Source: Colwellia sp. MB3u-45 (lineage in GTDB: Bacteria; Pseudomonadota; Gammaproteobacteria; Enterobacterales; Alteromonadaceae). Taken from it: a stretch of DNA of 64,000 bases. Under the pieces are notes generated by a model. That model worked only from the letters and a program-made list of their open reading frames with translations, did no database searches and was not told where the DNA came from. Position 1 is the stretch's first letter, and each line of letters begins with the position of its first letter. Below, piece after piece: positions 46,345 to 56,400 of this stretch. The position numbers and the translations under genes were made by a program. The stretch covers positions 434,001 to 498,000 of the forward strand of contig NZ_JACGVC010000044.1 in the NCBI RefSeq assembly GCF_014077005.1, read 5' to 3'.

Positions 46345-47490
46345 CTATAAAAACATTTCTAATAAATCATTAAGGTAGCGGTGGCCAAGTGTGCTGACTG
46401 ACCAATGTGTGCCATTAAATTCCATTAGGTTTTTATCTTGGGCTTTTAATAATATTGGTAAAACACTGTTAATGCTTAAGCCGGTATACGCTTGATATTC
46501 ATCGAGTGAGAAACCTGAAAACAAACGTAAACGATTCATCATGTATTCAAAGGGCAATTCTTCATTGCTTACGGTATGCAGTTTATCCAGTGCTTTTCTA
46601 CTGATATCTAAATAACCTTTTGGATGTTTTACTTTTACCGTACGATAAATAGTTTGTTTTTCAACATCAGTAATTTTGCCGTGTGCGCCACAACCAATGC
46701 CAAGATAGTCACCAAACTTCCAGTAATTAAGGTTATGCTGACATTGAAATTCAGGCTTGCTGTAAGCTGAAATTTCATATTGCTGATAACCGGCTTGGTT
46801 TAATAACGCAATGCCTTGGTCTTGGATATTCCAAAGTACTTCATCTTGCGGTAATTTTGGCGGCCGAGAATGAAAGGCAGTATTAGGTTCAATAGTTAAT
46901 TGATACCAAGAAATATGGCTTGGATTTAAGCTAATGGCGGTTTTTAAATCATCAAGTGCATGGGCTACCGTTTGTTCTGGTAAGCCGTGCATTAAGTCAA
47001 GATTAAAACTTTTCACCCCACACTCGTGAGCTAACTTTGCCGCTACTTTAGCTTGCTCGCTGTCATGAATACGCCCTAGCTTAATTAATTTATCTGAAGC
47101 AAAACTTTGTACACCCACCGATAATCTTGAAACACCGCCATTAAAAAAACCGATGAACTTATCTGCTTCAACCGTGCCTGGGTTGGCTTCTAAGGTTATT
47201 TCGATATCAACTTTATGCTCAAAACGTTGCAGAACTTGTGTTAGTAGTTGCTCAATAGCGGGTGCAGAAAACAAACTGGGTGTTCCGCCGCCAATAAAAA
47301 TGGAATGTAAGGGCCTGTTGTTGAGCTTGAAACGGGTAATATCACTGTCTAAATCAAGCAGCAGCTGCGAAATATAGTCTTGCTCAGGAATAGCATGCTT
47401 TAATGCGTGCGAATTAAAGTCGCAATAGGGACATTTTTCTACACACCAAGGTATGTGGATATAAAGCGAAAGTGGCGGTGCAATTAACAT
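46345..47490 (-). CDS. hemW: Radical SAM heme chaperone HemW
   Basis: A 381-aa HemN-like radical SAM protein. The 4Fe-4S motif is IPWCVEKCPYCDFNSH (C-x3-C-x2-C), which is the HemW rather than the true HemN pattern; YIHIPWC, GGGTPSLF, LEANPGT and VGVQSF blocks follow. HemW delivers heme to respiratory proteins. Its ATG directly abuts the rdgB stop codon, so rdgB-hemW-tadA look like one operon. Confidence 0.95.
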   Translation of the reverse strand: MLIAPPLSLYIHIPWCVEKCPYCDFNSHALKHAIPEQDYISQLLLDLDSDITRFKLNNRPLHSIFIGGGTPSLFSAPAIEQLLTQVLQRFEHKVDIEITLEANPGTVEADKFIGFFNGGVSRLSVGVQSFASDKLIKLGRIHDSEQAKVAAKLAHECGVKSFNLDLMHGLPEQTVAHALDDLKTAISLNPSHISWYQLTIEPNTAFHSRPPKLPQDEVLWNIQDQGIALLNQAGYQQYEISAYSKPEFQCQHNLNYWKFGDYLGIGCGAHGKITDVEKQTIYRTVKVKHPKGYLDISRKALDKLHTVSNEELPFEYMMNRLRLFSGFSLDEYQAYTGLSINSVLPILLKAQDKNLMEFNGTHWSVSTLGHRYLNDLLEMFL

Positions 47491-48090
47491 CTAAGCAAGT
47501 TCTTCTAAAAGCAGTGGCACCAATTTCTGTAGTGCTTGGCCACGATGGCTGAGTTGGTTTTTTAGCTCTCTTGGTAATTGTGCCGATGTCATTTGATGTT
47601 CAGCCTGCCAAAATACGGGATCATAACCAAATCCTTGCTGACCTATTTTTTCTCTGCAAATACTACCTTGCCATACGCCATGACAAATAAGCGGCGTTGG
47701 ATCGTTTTCATGGCGCATATAAACCAGCACACAATGAAAACGCGCACTGCGTTGCTCATCAGCAATGTTTTCTAGGGCGCTTAGCAGCTTAGTGGTATTG
47801 TCATCATCATTGGCATTTTCGCCGGCATAACGAGCTGAATAAACACCAGGTGCGCCGTTCAAGGCGTCAACTTCTAGACCTGAATCATCAGCAATAGCAG
47901 GTAAACCGGTGATTTTTGCCGCGTGACGAGCTTTAATAATCGCGTTTTCGACAAAGGTTGTGCCGGTTTCTGCAACATCACTTACATTGAATTCGCTTTG
48001 TGGCTTAATTTCAATGTTGTGCGTTGCTAGCAAACTAGCAAGTTCGTTAACTTTACCTTTGTTACCTGTGGCTAATACGATAGTGGTCAT
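47491..48090 (-). CDS. rdgB: XTP/dITP diphosphatase (RdgB/HAM1)
   Basis: A 199-aa house-cleaning nucleotide pyrophosphatase that removes ITP, dITP and XTP. The family motifs are [59 protein letters not shown] and LSHRGQAL. It is the first of the tightly packed rdgB-hemW-tadA genes. Confidence 0.97.
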   Translation of the reverse strand: MTTIVLATGNKGKVNELASLLATHNIEIKPQSEFNVSDVAETGTTFVENAIIKARHAAKITGLPAIADDSGLEVDALNGAPGVYSARYAGENANDDDNTTKLLSALENIADEQRSARFHCVLVYMRHENDPTPLICHGVWQGSICREKIGQQGFGYDPVFWQAEHQMTSAQLPRELKNQLSHRGQALQKLVPLLLEELA

Positions 48091-48353
48091 GGAAAATACC
48101 TTTTATATTTCTAGCTAAAAGCCTAGCTAATGTCTGATTAGCGGCTTAGCTTAAACAAGCCGTGAACAACCTATGATAGTGATAAGTAAACGACTAGATA
48201 AATTAATTAAAACAATGGCGCGCATAATACCTTAATCTGCATCAAAGAGGGAGCGTCAAAGACACAATTACCCAGAACGGAACACAAGAAGGCGATAATG
48301 TAATGAGATTGCTATCAGGGCCAAAACGCTAGTTTATGTTAACAGCAGGCAAT
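48091..48353. other. Upstream region of rdgB
   Basis: 263 bases with no supportable gene. It must contain the rdgB promoter, but no hexamers or operators stand out. Confidence 0.35.
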
Positions 48354-48384
48354 AAAAAACGGCAAATTAATTGCCGTTTTTTTG
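48354..48384 (-). terminator. Terminator after the DUF4426 gene
   Basis: AAAAACGGCAA and TTGCCGTTTTT pair around ATTAA with A and T tracts outside, 55 bases beyond the DUF4426 stop. Confidence 0.8.
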
Positions 48385-48438
48385 GGGTCAGTATTATTAG
48401 TAGCTTAGCTAGTGAACATAAAGCTAGGCAAGATAAAA

Positions 48439-48879
48439 CTAATCAACATAAAATTTTTGAGAAAACTTTAAGTTATGTTGCTTGCCTTTATCTGTGATAT
48501 TAATATCAAAATAGATGGTTTCTTTATTGGTATAACTCACTTGTGCGAGATAATAAACCGCATCACCTTCTTTTACTTCGGTAAATTCTAATGATTTAAT
48601 TTGCCCAACATCGTTTCTAGCTTTACCGTTAATAAAGACTGTTTTTGACGGATTACCCGCTTGGGTATTATCCAGCACTGAGATATTGACTAAACCTTTA
48701 TAGCGGCTACGTTCAATACCGTATGCTTTAGCAATTTCAGGGGTTAAAAATGCCGAACCTAAGGCAATGTAATGTACATTAAGACCATCCATTTTTTTCA
48801 TGTTTTCAGCGCTACTGGTGGTAATAACAGACAGTGCTAATAAAGTAATTAATACAAATTTGTTGATGATACTTTTCAT
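48439..48879 (-). CDS. DUF4426 family exported protein
   Basis: A small exported protein with signal peptide MKSIINKFVLITLLALSVITTSSA and family blocks NVHYIALGSAFLTPEIAKAYGI, GLVNISVLD and FSQKFYVD. Function is unknown. I start at the ATG at 48879 (146 aa) because aagg lies nine bases before it and a signal peptide begins there; the ATG at 48933 would put charged residues in front. It occupies its conserved place between yggT and rdgB. Confidence 0.85.
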   Translation of the reverse strand: MKSIINKFVLITLLALSVITTSSAENMKKMDGLNVHYIALGSAFLTPEIAKAYGIERSRYKGLVNISVLDNTQAGNPSKTVFINGKARNDVGQIKSLEFTEVKEGDAVYYLAQVSYTNKETIYFDINITDKGKQHNLKFSQKFYVD

Positions 48880-48946
48880 GTTGATGACCTTATTATTTAA
48901 GTCGTTGATGTTTAGTATATATGACAATCTCAAATTAGATAACCGC

Positions 48947-49495
48947 TTACAACATCCCCCAATACGGTATCCAACCTCTAAAGAGAATATTAAGTACGTT
49001 CAATAATAAAAAGGCGATCAGCACAGATAAATCAAGTCCACCAATGCTGGGGATAATGCGTCTAATCGGTTCTAAAACCGGTGTAGTCAGTTGATGAAAA
49101 ATCATTTGCGTTGGATTGTAACCTTGAACTACCCAGCTCATTAACGCCATGACCAACATAATGATAAACAGTAAAATTCCGGTTTGTTTAATAAGATATA
49201 TTAAGCCCAAATACAAAGCAGAAACGATATCAATAGGGCCACTATTGATTAATGGAATAATGATAAAAGTTAACGTGGCGAAAACATAAGCTAAAACAAT
49301 GGTGGCTAAATCAACACCAGCAATACTGGGGATGATACGGCGCAATGGAATAACTAATGGGTTACTCACTTTAACAATAAATTGACTAAAAGGATTATAA
49401 AAATCAGCGCGCACTAATTGTAACCACACTCGCAATACTAAAATCATGAGTACAGTGTCAAAGGCAAATTTAAGCAAGTAATTAATTGCTTCCAT
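48947..49495 (-). CDS. yggT: YggT family membrane protein
   Basis: A 182-aa inner-membrane protein made of two YggT repeats, each with the NPFSQFIVKVSNPLVIPLRRIIPS-type motif (second copy MIFHQLTTPVLEPIRRIIPSIGGLDLS) after hydrophobic segments. Its role is uncertain; it has been connected with osmotic tolerance. It is in the conserved yggS-proC-yggT order. Confidence 0.92.
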   Translation of the reverse strand: MEAINYLLKFAFDTVLMILVLRVWLQLVRADFYNPFSQFIVKVSNPLVIPLRRIIPSIAGVDLATIVLAYVFATLTFIIIPLINSGPIDIVSALYLGLIYLIKQTGILLFIIMLVMALMSWVVQGYNPTQMIFHQLTTPVLEPIRRIIPSIGGLDLSVLIAFLLLNVLNILFRGWIPYWGML

Positions 49496-49540
49496 CTAAA
49501 ACTCCAAAATTATGAGAAGGGATTTGATCATCATGTAATA

Positions 49541-49567
49541 GTTACTCAAGTTACTCAAGTTACTCAA
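49541..49567. repeat. 9-base triple tandem repeat in the yggT-proC spacer
   Basis: The unit gttactcaa occurs three times in a row, followed by a degenerate gtgacta. It lies between yggT and proC, with no visible role. Confidence 0.85.
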
Positions 49568-49657
49568 GTGACTATTGGAGATGTAAAAGACTAAAATATC
49601 AGCATGTTACTAATTTTTTATACAGTTAAAATCTCAAACATCATGATAATAATACTA

Positions 49658-50470
49658 TTAACCATTTTTCGCCATTTCTTTAGCACGATCTACAGCACAA
49701 TTCATGGCATTTGATACCAGTGACTCTAATCCACCTTCAATCAAAGAACTCAGAGCCGCTTGGGTTGTGCCACCTTTAGAGGTGACGTTTTCACGTAATT
49801 TGCTGATCGGTAACTGATTTTCTATCACCATCTTAGCTGCGCCTAAGGCGGTTTGCTGAACAAGATCTCGACTATCTTGTTCGCTAAATCCATAGGCTAT
49901 TGCCTGTTTTTGCATAGCTTCCATAAATAAGAAGAAGTAGGCAGGGGCAGAGCCTGACACGGCAATGATATGATCAATCTGTTGTTCTGATTCTAACCAT
50001 TTAACAATACCGACTGATTCCATAAGCGATGTGGTGAATGCTCTTTCTTCGTCATTAGCGTGATCGTTGGCATATATTCCAGACACGCCAAAACCTAGTT
50101 GTGAAGGCGTATTTGGCATAGTTCTGATCACAGTACATGGTTTATTTAGCGCCTGCTCTATTTGCTTTATGGTGCATCCTGCCGCAACAGAGATAAAACA
50201 TTTACCGGTAATATCCACATGCTCACTTAAGTGTTGGCAAACATCGCTAATAAGGTAAGGCTTAACGCCAAGCACGATAACGTCAGCAAATGTTGTTGCT
50301 TCAATATTATCTGGTGTTTGCTTAATGCCATGTGTTGCTTGCAATGCTAAGCGTTTTTCGGGCGATGGATTCGACACCATGATATTTTCAGGGTTGAAAC
50401 CGCCATTGATAAGGCCAGAAATAATAGCGCCGTTCATGTTGCCTGCGCCGATAAAAGCTATTTTTTTCAT
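49658..50470 (-). CDS. proC: Pyrroline-5-carboxylate reductase
   Basis: The last step of proline synthesis (NAD(P)H reduction of P5C). A 270-aa protein starting KIAFIGAGNMNGAIISGL (Rossmann), with FISVAAGCTIKQIE, VIRTMPNTPSQLGFGVSG, AVSGSAPAYFFLFMEAM and the substrate-binding TSKGGTTQAALSSLIEGGL. Ribosome-binding site aagga is six bases before the ATG. It lies in the yggS-proC-yggT group. Confidence 0.96.
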   Translation of the reverse strand: MKKIAFIGAGNMNGAIISGLINGGFNPENIMVSNPSPEKRLALQATHGIKQTPDNIEATTFADVIVLGVKPYLISDVCQHLSEHVDITGKCFISVAAGCTIKQIEQALNKPCTVIRTMPNTPSQLGFGVSGIYANDHANDEERAFTTSLMESVGIVKWLESEQQIDHIIAVSGSAPAYFFLFMEAMQKQAIAYGFSEQDSRDLVQQTALGAAKMVIENQLPISKLRENVTSKGGTTQAALSSLIEGGLESLVSNAMNCAVDRAKEMAKNG

Positions 50471-50610
50471 AATTTTCCTTCAAGAATTACTGATTCGATA
50501 TTTAGTCGTCGCTCAAATACCGGAATATTTTGTAGTAAACCGTCACTATTGTTAGCGGCAGATACCTTTTATATTAACATTATTATATTATTTTTTTTGC
50601 ACTGATTTAC

Positions 50611-51285
50611 TTAGCTTCTAGCGCCAAATATTGCTGAGCCAATACGCACTAACGTAGAGCCGGCATTAATCGCAAGTTGTAGGTCAGCAGACATGCCCAT
50701 TGATAACGTATCCATGGTGGGATATTGCTGTTTAAGTTCGATGAACAGATTCTGCATCTTAACAAAACTTGCCTGAGCCGCATTTTTTTCTGGAATGGCC
50801 ATCAAACCACGCAAGCATAAATTGTCACAAGTTTCGATAACAGCCAGCAGTTCAGGAAGCGCTTCGGGTAATACGCCAGCTTTACTTAATTCGCCACTAA
50901 TATTCACTTGTAAACAAATGTTTAGCGGAGTATCTTGACCAGACCTATGCTCGTTAAGACGTTTAGCCACTTTAATTCTGTCTATGCTATGTACCCACGA
51001 AAAATGGCTAGCGATTAACTTGGTTTTATTGGTTTGAATTGGACCAATAAAATGCCAAGTTATATCTGGCTTATTTTGCAAAGCGATAATTTTTTCCACC
51101 GCTTCTTGTACATAGTTCTCGCCAAAATTTCGTTGTCCTGCGTGGTAAGCTTGTTCGAGCATTTCAATAGGTTTAGTTTTACTTACCGCCAGCAAAGTGA
51201 CTTCATCAGGGTTGCGGTGAGCAAGTTGACAAGCAGAAGCAATTTGCAGTTCAACCGCAGCAATATTATCTTTAATAGCAATCAT
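50611..51285 (-). CDS. yggS: YggS family PLP homeostasis protein
   Basis: A PLP-binding alanine-racemase-like barrel that buffers pyridoxal phosphate. The PLP Lys is in LLAVSKTKPIEML; NFGENYVQEAVEKI, WHFIGPIQTNK and SMGMSADLQLAINAGSTLVRIGSAIFG are family signatures. I use the ATG at 51285 (224 aa); an in-frame TTG at 51306 adds seven residues. It is divergent from pilT, a widely conserved arrangement. Confidence 0.95.
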   Translation of the reverse strand: MIAIKDNIAAVELQIASACQLAHRNPDEVTLLAVSKTKPIEMLEQAYHAGQRNFGENYVQEAVEKIIALQNKPDITWHFIGPIQTNKTKLIASHFSWVHSIDRIKVAKRLNEHRSGQDTPLNICLQVNISGELSKAGVLPEALPELLAVIETCDNLCLRGLMAIPEKNAAQASFVKMQNLFIELKQQYPTMDTLSMGMSADLQLAINAGSTLVRIGSAIFGARS

Positions 51286-51355
51286 ATTGTTTATTTCAGT
51301 TCTCAATGACTTATTAAGTTGTTAGTTCAATTATAAATTAGACTAAGAGGTTTGT

Positions 51356-52399
51356 ATGGATATTACCGAATTATTAGCATTTAGTGTCGAAAATAATGCT
51401 TCAGATTTACATTTATCAGCGGGAAATCCCCCGTCTATTCGCGTCGATGGTGATGTGCGAAAGTTAAATATACCAGCATTTGACGAAAAAGATGTTAACG
51501 CTTTGGTCTATGATATTATGAATGATAGACAACGCAAAGAATATGAAGAAAATTTAGAGGTCGATTTTTCTTTTGAAGTGCCAAATCTAGCGCGTTTCAG
51601 GGTCAATGCCTTTAATCAAAATCGTGGCCCTGCCGCGGTATTTCGTACTATCCCGAGCAAAATTCTCTCATTGGATGATTTAGGTTGCCCTGATATTTTC
51701 CGAGATATAGCCGATCTTCCTCGTGGTTTAGTCTTGGTTACTGGGCCTACAGGCTCAGGTAAATCAACAACGCTGGCCGCGATGGTTGATTATATAAATA
51801 AAAATAAGCACGATCATATCTTAACTATTGAAGACCCGATTGAATTTGTGCATCAAAGCCAGTCATGCCTGATTAACCAACGCGAAGTTCATCGCGATAC
51901 CTTAAGTTTTAGCGCCGCATTACGCTCGGCTTTACGTGAAGACCCTGACGTTATTTTGGTGGGTGAAATGCGTGATTTAGAAACCATACGTTTAGCGATG
52001 ACCGCAGCTGAAACTGGCCATTTAGTTTTTGGCACCTTACATACAACTTCAGCGCCAAAAACGATTGACCGTATTATTGATGTATTTCCGGGCGAAGAAA
52101 AAGCTATGGTGCGTTCCATGCTTTCTGAGTCATTGCGTGCAGTAATCTCGCAAACCTTGGTTAAAAAAGTGGGTGGCGGACGTGTTGCTTCGCACGAAAT
52201 TATGATGGGTGTGCCGGCAATTCGTAATCTTATTCGTGAAGATAAAATTGCACAAATGTATTCAGCTATCCAAACGGGTATGTCTCATGGCATGCAAACG
52301 ATGGATCAATGTTTACAAAACTTGGTCAACCGCGGCATGATAACTAGGCAAGATGCTATGGACACAGCGTACGATAAAAACCAATTTAATGGTTACTAG
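51356..52399 (+). CDS. pilT: Type IV pilus retraction ATPase PilT
   Basis: A 347-aa hexameric secretion-type ATPase that powers pilus retraction. Walker A GPTGSGKSTT, the Asp box (EDPDVILVGEMRD) and the His box (ETGHLVFGTLHTTSA) are all intact. The C-terminal AIRNLIREDKIAQM is the PilT signature. Ribosome-binding site aagagg precedes the ATG. pilU follows 35 bases later. Confidence 0.97.
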   Translation: MDITELLAFSVENNASDLHLSAGNPPSIRVDGDVRKLNIPAFDEKDVNALVYDIMNDRQRKEYEENLEVDFSFEVPNLARFRVNAFNQNRGPAAVFRTIPSKILSLDDLGCPDIFRDIADLPRGLVLVTGPTGSGKSTTLAAMVDYINKNKHDHILTIEDPIEFVHQSQSCLINQREVHRDTLSFSAALRSALREDPDVILVGEMRDLETIRLAMTAAETGHLVFGTLHTTSAPKTIDRIIDVFPGEEKAMVRSMLSESLRAVISQTLVKKVGGGRVASHEIMMGVPAIRNLIREDKIAQMYSAIQTGMSHGMQTMDQCLQNLVNRGMITRQDAMDTAYDKNQFNGY

Positions 52400-52434
52400 T
52401 CTTGCTGGTGTGAAATAAAGCGAAAGGTAATTAA

Positions 52435-53562
52435 ATGAATTTTCATGATTTATTACAAAAAATGGTGCAGCACGAAGCATCAGATATGTTTGTTACGGCT
52501 AAATTGCCCGTTAGTGCAAAAATTAATGGTGAACTTATCGCTATTGATGAGCAAGTTTTGTCGGCGACTGAGGCTTTAGGCTTAGTGCATGACGCTATGT
52601 CAGAAAAACAAAAAATTGAGTTTGAAGCAAGCAAAGAATGTAACTTTGCGATTTCGATAGACGGCATTGGCCGATTTCGTGTGTCGGCATTTTGGCAGCG
52701 AGATATGGCAGGTATGGTTGTTCGCCGTATTGTTACCGAAATACCCGAAGCGGATGATTTGGGTTTACCCTCAGTACTAAAAGATGTGGTGATGTCAAAG
52801 CGCGGTTTATTGTTATTTGTTGGCGGTACGGGTACCGGTAAGTCAACGTCAATGGCCGCGTTAATTGGCTATCGTAACAAAAACTCTCGTGGCCATATCC
52901 TGACGATAGAAGACCCCGTTGAGTTTGTTCATGAGCACGGTAAATGTATGGTAACGCAACGTGAAGTGGGTTTAGACACTGAGAGCTTTGATGCCGCCTT
53001 AAAAAGTTCTTTGCGCCAAGCCCCTGATGTTATACTTATTGGCGAAATTCGTAGCCAAGAAACCATGGAGCATGCGTTGAGCTTTGCAGAAACGGGTCAC
53101 TTATGTATTGCGACCTTGCATGCTAACAATGCAAACCAAGCTATTGATCGTATTATGCATTTAGTACCCGCAGATCAACATGGCAAACTACTGTTTGATC
53201 TTGCATTAAATTTACGCGGTATTGTCGCGCAACAATTAATTCCAACGCGTGATGGTAATAGCCGAGTGGCAGCGATTGAAATATTACTTAACTCACCGTA
53301 TATCGCTGAGCTAATTAAAAAAGGTGATATCGGTAGTATTAAAGAAGTTATGGAAAAATCTACTGATCAAGGTATGCAAACATTTGACCAAGCATTATTT
53401 CATTTGTATCAACAAGGACTTATTAATTACGCTGACGCTTTGCATCATGCTGACTCACCTAATGATTTACGCTTAATGATCAAATTGCGTAGCAATGATC
53501 AAGGAGGAACGGGTTCATTGTCGGGTGTAACGATTGATGGTTTAGCGCCGAAAGAGCAATGA
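52435..53562 (+). CDS. pilU: PilT/PilU-family type IV pilus ATPase PilU
   Basis: A 375-aa PilT paralogue that acts with PilT in retraction. Walker A is GGTGTGKSTS, Asp box APDVILIGEIRS, His box ETGHLCIATLHANNANQ, and SPYIAELIKKGDIGSIKEVME closes the core. The C terminus adds about 30 residues that PilT lacks (TGSLSGVTIDGLAPKEQ). It is in an operon with pilT. The pilin and assembly genes are elsewhere. Confidence 0.95.
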   Translation: MNFHDLLQKMVQHEASDMFVTAKLPVSAKINGELIAIDEQVLSATEALGLVHDAMSEKQKIEFEASKECNFAISIDGIGRFRVSAFWQRDMAGMVVRRIVTEIPEADDLGLPSVLKDVVMSKRGLLLFVGGTGTGKSTSMAALIGYRNKNSRGHILTIEDPVEFVHEHGKCMVTQREVGLDTESFDAALKSSLRQAPDVILIGEIRSQETMEHALSFAETGHLCIATLHANNANQAIDRIMHLVPADQHGKLLFDLALNLRGIVAQQLIPTRDGNSRVAAIEILLNSPYIAELIKKGDIGSIKEVMEKSTDQGMQTFDQALFHLYQQGLINYADALHHADSPNDLRLMIKLRSNDQGGTGSLSGVTIDGLAPKEQ

Positions 53563-53586
53563 TAACTATCGGATAAGTCGCCCGTT

Positions 53587-53630
53587 CTAAACATAAAAGC
53601 ATGCCTATATCGGCATGCTTTTATGTTTAG
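53587..53630 (+). terminator. Long perfect hairpin after pilU
   Basis: Nineteen-base perfect arms (ctaaacataaaagcatgcc and its complement) around TATATC lie 24 bases past pilU. The stem contains the TTTTA run but lacks a long T tract after it, so it may act as a terminator, an mRNA-stabilising hairpin, or both. Confidence 0.6.
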
Positions 53631-53722
53631 AAAGAGTGGTGATTTTTTAAACGCTATAATAAAATAAAATAAAATATAATAAAGTAAAATAAAGTTTAGA
53701 TGCAAAATAAAAGGATCAGCCA

Positions 53723-54268
53723 ATGTTATTTACAATACGTGTGTTAATGCTTGTTTTAGCCTTCACTACAGTTAATTTCGCCATAGCTGGGACTGATGAA
53801 TTTATGGCGGGGCCAGTGATTAAAAACTATGGCAAGCATGCCAAGGTTCAGCAGGATTTTAATTTTGATAAAAATAGTGTCTTTAAAGTCGCTTTTGACA
53901 TCAGTGAGCAAGGAAAAATAGGCGAGGTTAATCGAAAGATCGAGACTCTGGCGCGTTTTATTAACATGCATGTGGCAAATGGTATGCCGGCAAAGAATAT
54001 TCATTTAGCTTTGGTGGTACATGGTAAAGCGGGTTTTGATTTACTAAAAGGGCTGTTGTACCAAGAAAAGTTTCAGCAAAAAAATGCGAATAGCGCACTG
54101 TTGCAAGACTTGATGAAAAACCAAGTAAGGGTTTATTTATGTGGTCAATCGGCCGCTTATTACGAGATTAGCAATGACATGTTAGCACCAGGCGTTGAAA
54201 TGGCCTTGTCTGCAATGACCGCTCATGCGGTATTACAAAGCAAAGGTTATAAGGTTAATCCATTCTAA
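53723..54268 (+). CDS. Exported DsrE-family protein
   Basis: A 181-aa protein with an N-terminal signal peptide (MLFTIRVLMLVLAFTTVNFAIAG) and a DsrE/DsrF-like fold: FKVAFDISEQGKIGEVNRKIETLARFINMH, NIHLALVVHGKAGFDLL, VRVYLCGQSAAYYEI, MALSAMTAHAVLQSKGY. The Cys in YLCGQSA is at the DsrE active position. Periplasmic DsrE proteins are of unknown role, possibly sulfur-related. A ribosome-binding site (aaagga) precedes the ATG. Confidence 0.85.
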   Translation: MLFTIRVLMLVLAFTTVNFAIAGTDEFMAGPVIKNYGKHAKVQQDFNFDKNSVFKVAFDISEQGKIGEVNRKIETLARFINMHVANGMPAKNIHLALVVHGKAGFDLLKGLLYQEKFQQKNANSALLQDLMKNQVRVYLCGQSAAYYEISNDMLAPGVEMALSAMTAHAVLQSKGYKVNPF

Positions 54269-54306
54269 GGCTTTCAATAAGGCTTTTATAGTCTGTCATA
54301 AAGTTT

Positions 54307-55239
54307 TTATAAAGGAAAGAGACTCGACAAACCCCATATCCATAAGGGGATAGAAACGATAGACATTAAGGTGGTAATCACTACTATTCCGGCTATAGTC
54401 TCTTGATGTTTTGCATGTTGCTTGGCAATTAAATAAGCATTTACGCCCGTTGGACTTGCACTTAAAATCACTAACGTCATGGTGGTGAGCGCCGAAAACT
54501 GAAATATAAAATGACTAGTTAAGAGAATTAAAGTTGGTAACAGTACTAGCTTTAGTAGACTGGCAGTAACAATAAATTTAACTTCATTGCGAATTTTATA
54601 AAAGGCTAGCGAAGCGCCGAGTAAAAAAAGTGCTAAGGTAATAGCAGGTTTACCTAACAATAACAGACTGTTGTTAACAATTACGGGTAACTTTATCGTC
54701 ATTAAATTAACGATAAAACCACCGGTAATAGCAATGAGTAATGGGTTGTAAAATGTCTGCTTGAGAAATATCCACCCATTAAACTGTTTAATATTAACCG
54801 CCAACACACTGGTAATGCCAATTAGCAGTGCACTGTGTAAACTGATCACTAAAAATATTGTTGGCAATACTTGCTCACCTAGCACCATTAAAGCGATAGG
54901 CATGCCAACAATAACATTATTTGAATAACCAGCACCGAAAGCGTAAACAGCGGATGCAGGAAGATCACGTTTTAAATGCTGGTGAAAATAGTAATTTATT
55001 GCCCAAGCTAGGCCATAAACTAACAATAAGGGTAAATAAAAGGCACTATAAATATTCAAATTTATTGTGCTCATATCCGCATTGGCCAACTGTTGAAATA
55101 AAAATGCCGGAATAGCGATATTAAAGGTAAATTTACTTAAGGCATCGACTTGGGCTTTGTTAAACCAGTTACTTTTAGCCAGTATAAAACCGAGCAAGCC
55201 GACCATAATTAATGGACTAATAAGGGTGAAAATAGCCAT
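54307..55239 (-). CDS. AEC family (auxin efflux carrier-like) transporter
   Basis: A 310-aa inner-membrane protein with ten hydrophobic segments in two five-helix halves, typical of the AEC/BART fold. The blocks SPLIMVGLLGFILAK, FNIAIPAFLFQQLA, GAGYSNNVIVGMPIAL and ILSASPTGVNAYLIAKQH carry the conserved Asn/Gly/Pro helix breaks. Bacterial members export or take up organic acids, but the substrate cannot be assigned. It is convergent with the DsrE-family gene. Confidence 0.88.
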   Translation of the reverse strand: MAIFTLISPLIMVGLLGFILAKSNWFNKAQVDALSKFTFNIAIPAFLFQQLANADMSTINLNIYSAFYLPLLLVYGLAWAINYYFHQHLKRDLPASAVYAFGAGYSNNVIVGMPIALMVLGEQVLPTIFLVISLHSALLIGITSVLAVNIKQFNGWIFLKQTFYNPLLIAITGGFIVNLMTIKLPVIVNNSLLLLGKPAITLALFLLGASLAFYKIRNEVKFIVTASLLKLVLLPTLILLTSHFIFQFSALTTMTLVILSASPTGVNAYLIAKQHAKHQETIAGIVVITTLMSIVSIPLWIWGLSSLFPL

Positions 55240-55331
55240 TAAACGCTTATGACTCTAACGACAAAGTAAAACTCGCTAAACAAGTACTTGTTAATACTCA
55301 TCAGGCTAGATTGTAATCACGGTTAATCGGC

Positions 55332-55769
55332 TTAATATTGATTTTCAAAATAACTTTCTATAATTAATTTTGCTGATGCGGCGTCGATATTATCTTTTTT
55401 AAGATTACGGTAACCGCCTTCAGCAAACAGTGCTTCTTTGGCAGTGGCGGTGGTTAGGCGTTCATCTTGAAATTCAACTTTGACGCCAAATCTTCCGGAT
55501 ACTCGGTTACCGAACTTTTTCGCATCATGGGTCAAGGGTTGCTCGCTGCCATCCATATTGAGTGGCAAACCCACCACAACAAAGTCAGGTTGCCATTCGT
55601 GCATAAATTTGGTCATTTTGTCCCAATCAGGAATACCATCACGCGCTTTTACTGAACCCAAAGGGGAAGCTAAACCGGTTATTTCTTGACCGACAGCAAC
55701 CCCAATATATTTTTTGCCAAAATCAAAGCCAAGTATTGTTCGTTCGCCAATGGCGGTTTTACTCGCCAT
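55332..55769 (-). CDS. ruvX: YqgF/RuvX family Holliday-junction resolvase-like nuclease
   Basis: A 145-aa RNase H-fold protein. [16 protein letters not shown] carries the first catalytic Asp, [14 protein letters not shown] is the second family block and [13 protein letters not shown] the third. Members act in 16S rRNA 5' maturation (YqgF) and have been proposed as resolvases. Its start overlaps the yqgE stop by one base, so the two genes are translationally coupled. Confidence 0.95.
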   Translation of the reverse strand: MASKTAIGERTILGFDFGKKYIGVAVGQEITGLASPLGSVKARDGIPDWDKMTKFMHEWQPDFVVVGLPLNMDGSEQPLTHDAKKFGNRVSGRFGVKVEFQDERLTTATAKEALFAEGGYRNLKKDNIDAASAKLIIESYFENQY

Positions 55770-56323
55770 TATGCATGTCCTACTTCACTGGATAAATGAG
55801 CCATATCAATACCCAATTTATCAGTGGCTTTTTTCCACCTTTGCTCAATAGGGGTATTAAAAATAATATCGCCATCAGCGGGGGTAAGTAGCCAAGAGTT
55901 AGCTTTAATTTCTTCCTCTAATTGGCCCGGTCCCCAGCCAGCATAGCCTAAGGTTACCATATATTTTTCAGGTGCTTGTGCTGTACCCAGGGCCAATAAA
56001 ATATCTTTTGAGGTCGTGATCATTACCTCAGCAGTTAAGGCTAAAGAACTATTCCAGCCCGCTTGTGTGCTGTGTAAAACAAAGCCTCGGTCTTGTGAAA
56101 CGGGGCCACCGGTTAAGACTTGTTGGTCTAACTCGGGTGCTGCAACTTTATCTTGATCTATTTGGGTTAATAATTCGTTCAAGGTGACATTGATAGGAAG
56201 GTTTATGATCAAACCCATTGCCCCTTCAGCATTATGCTCACAGATATAAGTCACTGTTTTATTAAAATAAGAGTCGTCTAAACTGGGCATAGCAATCAAA
56301 AGTTGATTTTCAAAACTATCCAT
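55769..56323 (-). CDS. yqgE: YqgE/AlgH family protein
   Basis: A 184-aa protein with the family blocks [48 protein letters not shown] and [15 protein letters not shown]. The molecular function is not established. The yqgE-ruvX pairing, here with a one-base overlap, is widely conserved, and gshB lies upstream on the same strand. Confidence 0.95.
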   Translation of the reverse strand: MDSFENQLLIAMPSLDDSYFNKTVTYICEHNAEGAMGLIINLPINVTLNELLTQIDQDKVAAPELDQQVLTGGPVSQDRGFVLHSTQAGWNSSLALTAEVMITTSKDILLALGTAQAPEKYMVTLGYAGWGPGQLEEEIKANSWLLTPADGDIIFNTPIEQRWKKATDKLGIDMAHLSSEVGHA

Positions 56324-56400
56324 AAATATACCTTAATAATCAGAGAGAAATACGCTAAAGGTCACTTTGCCTTTAGCAATCTTATTGCGATTGGTATTAA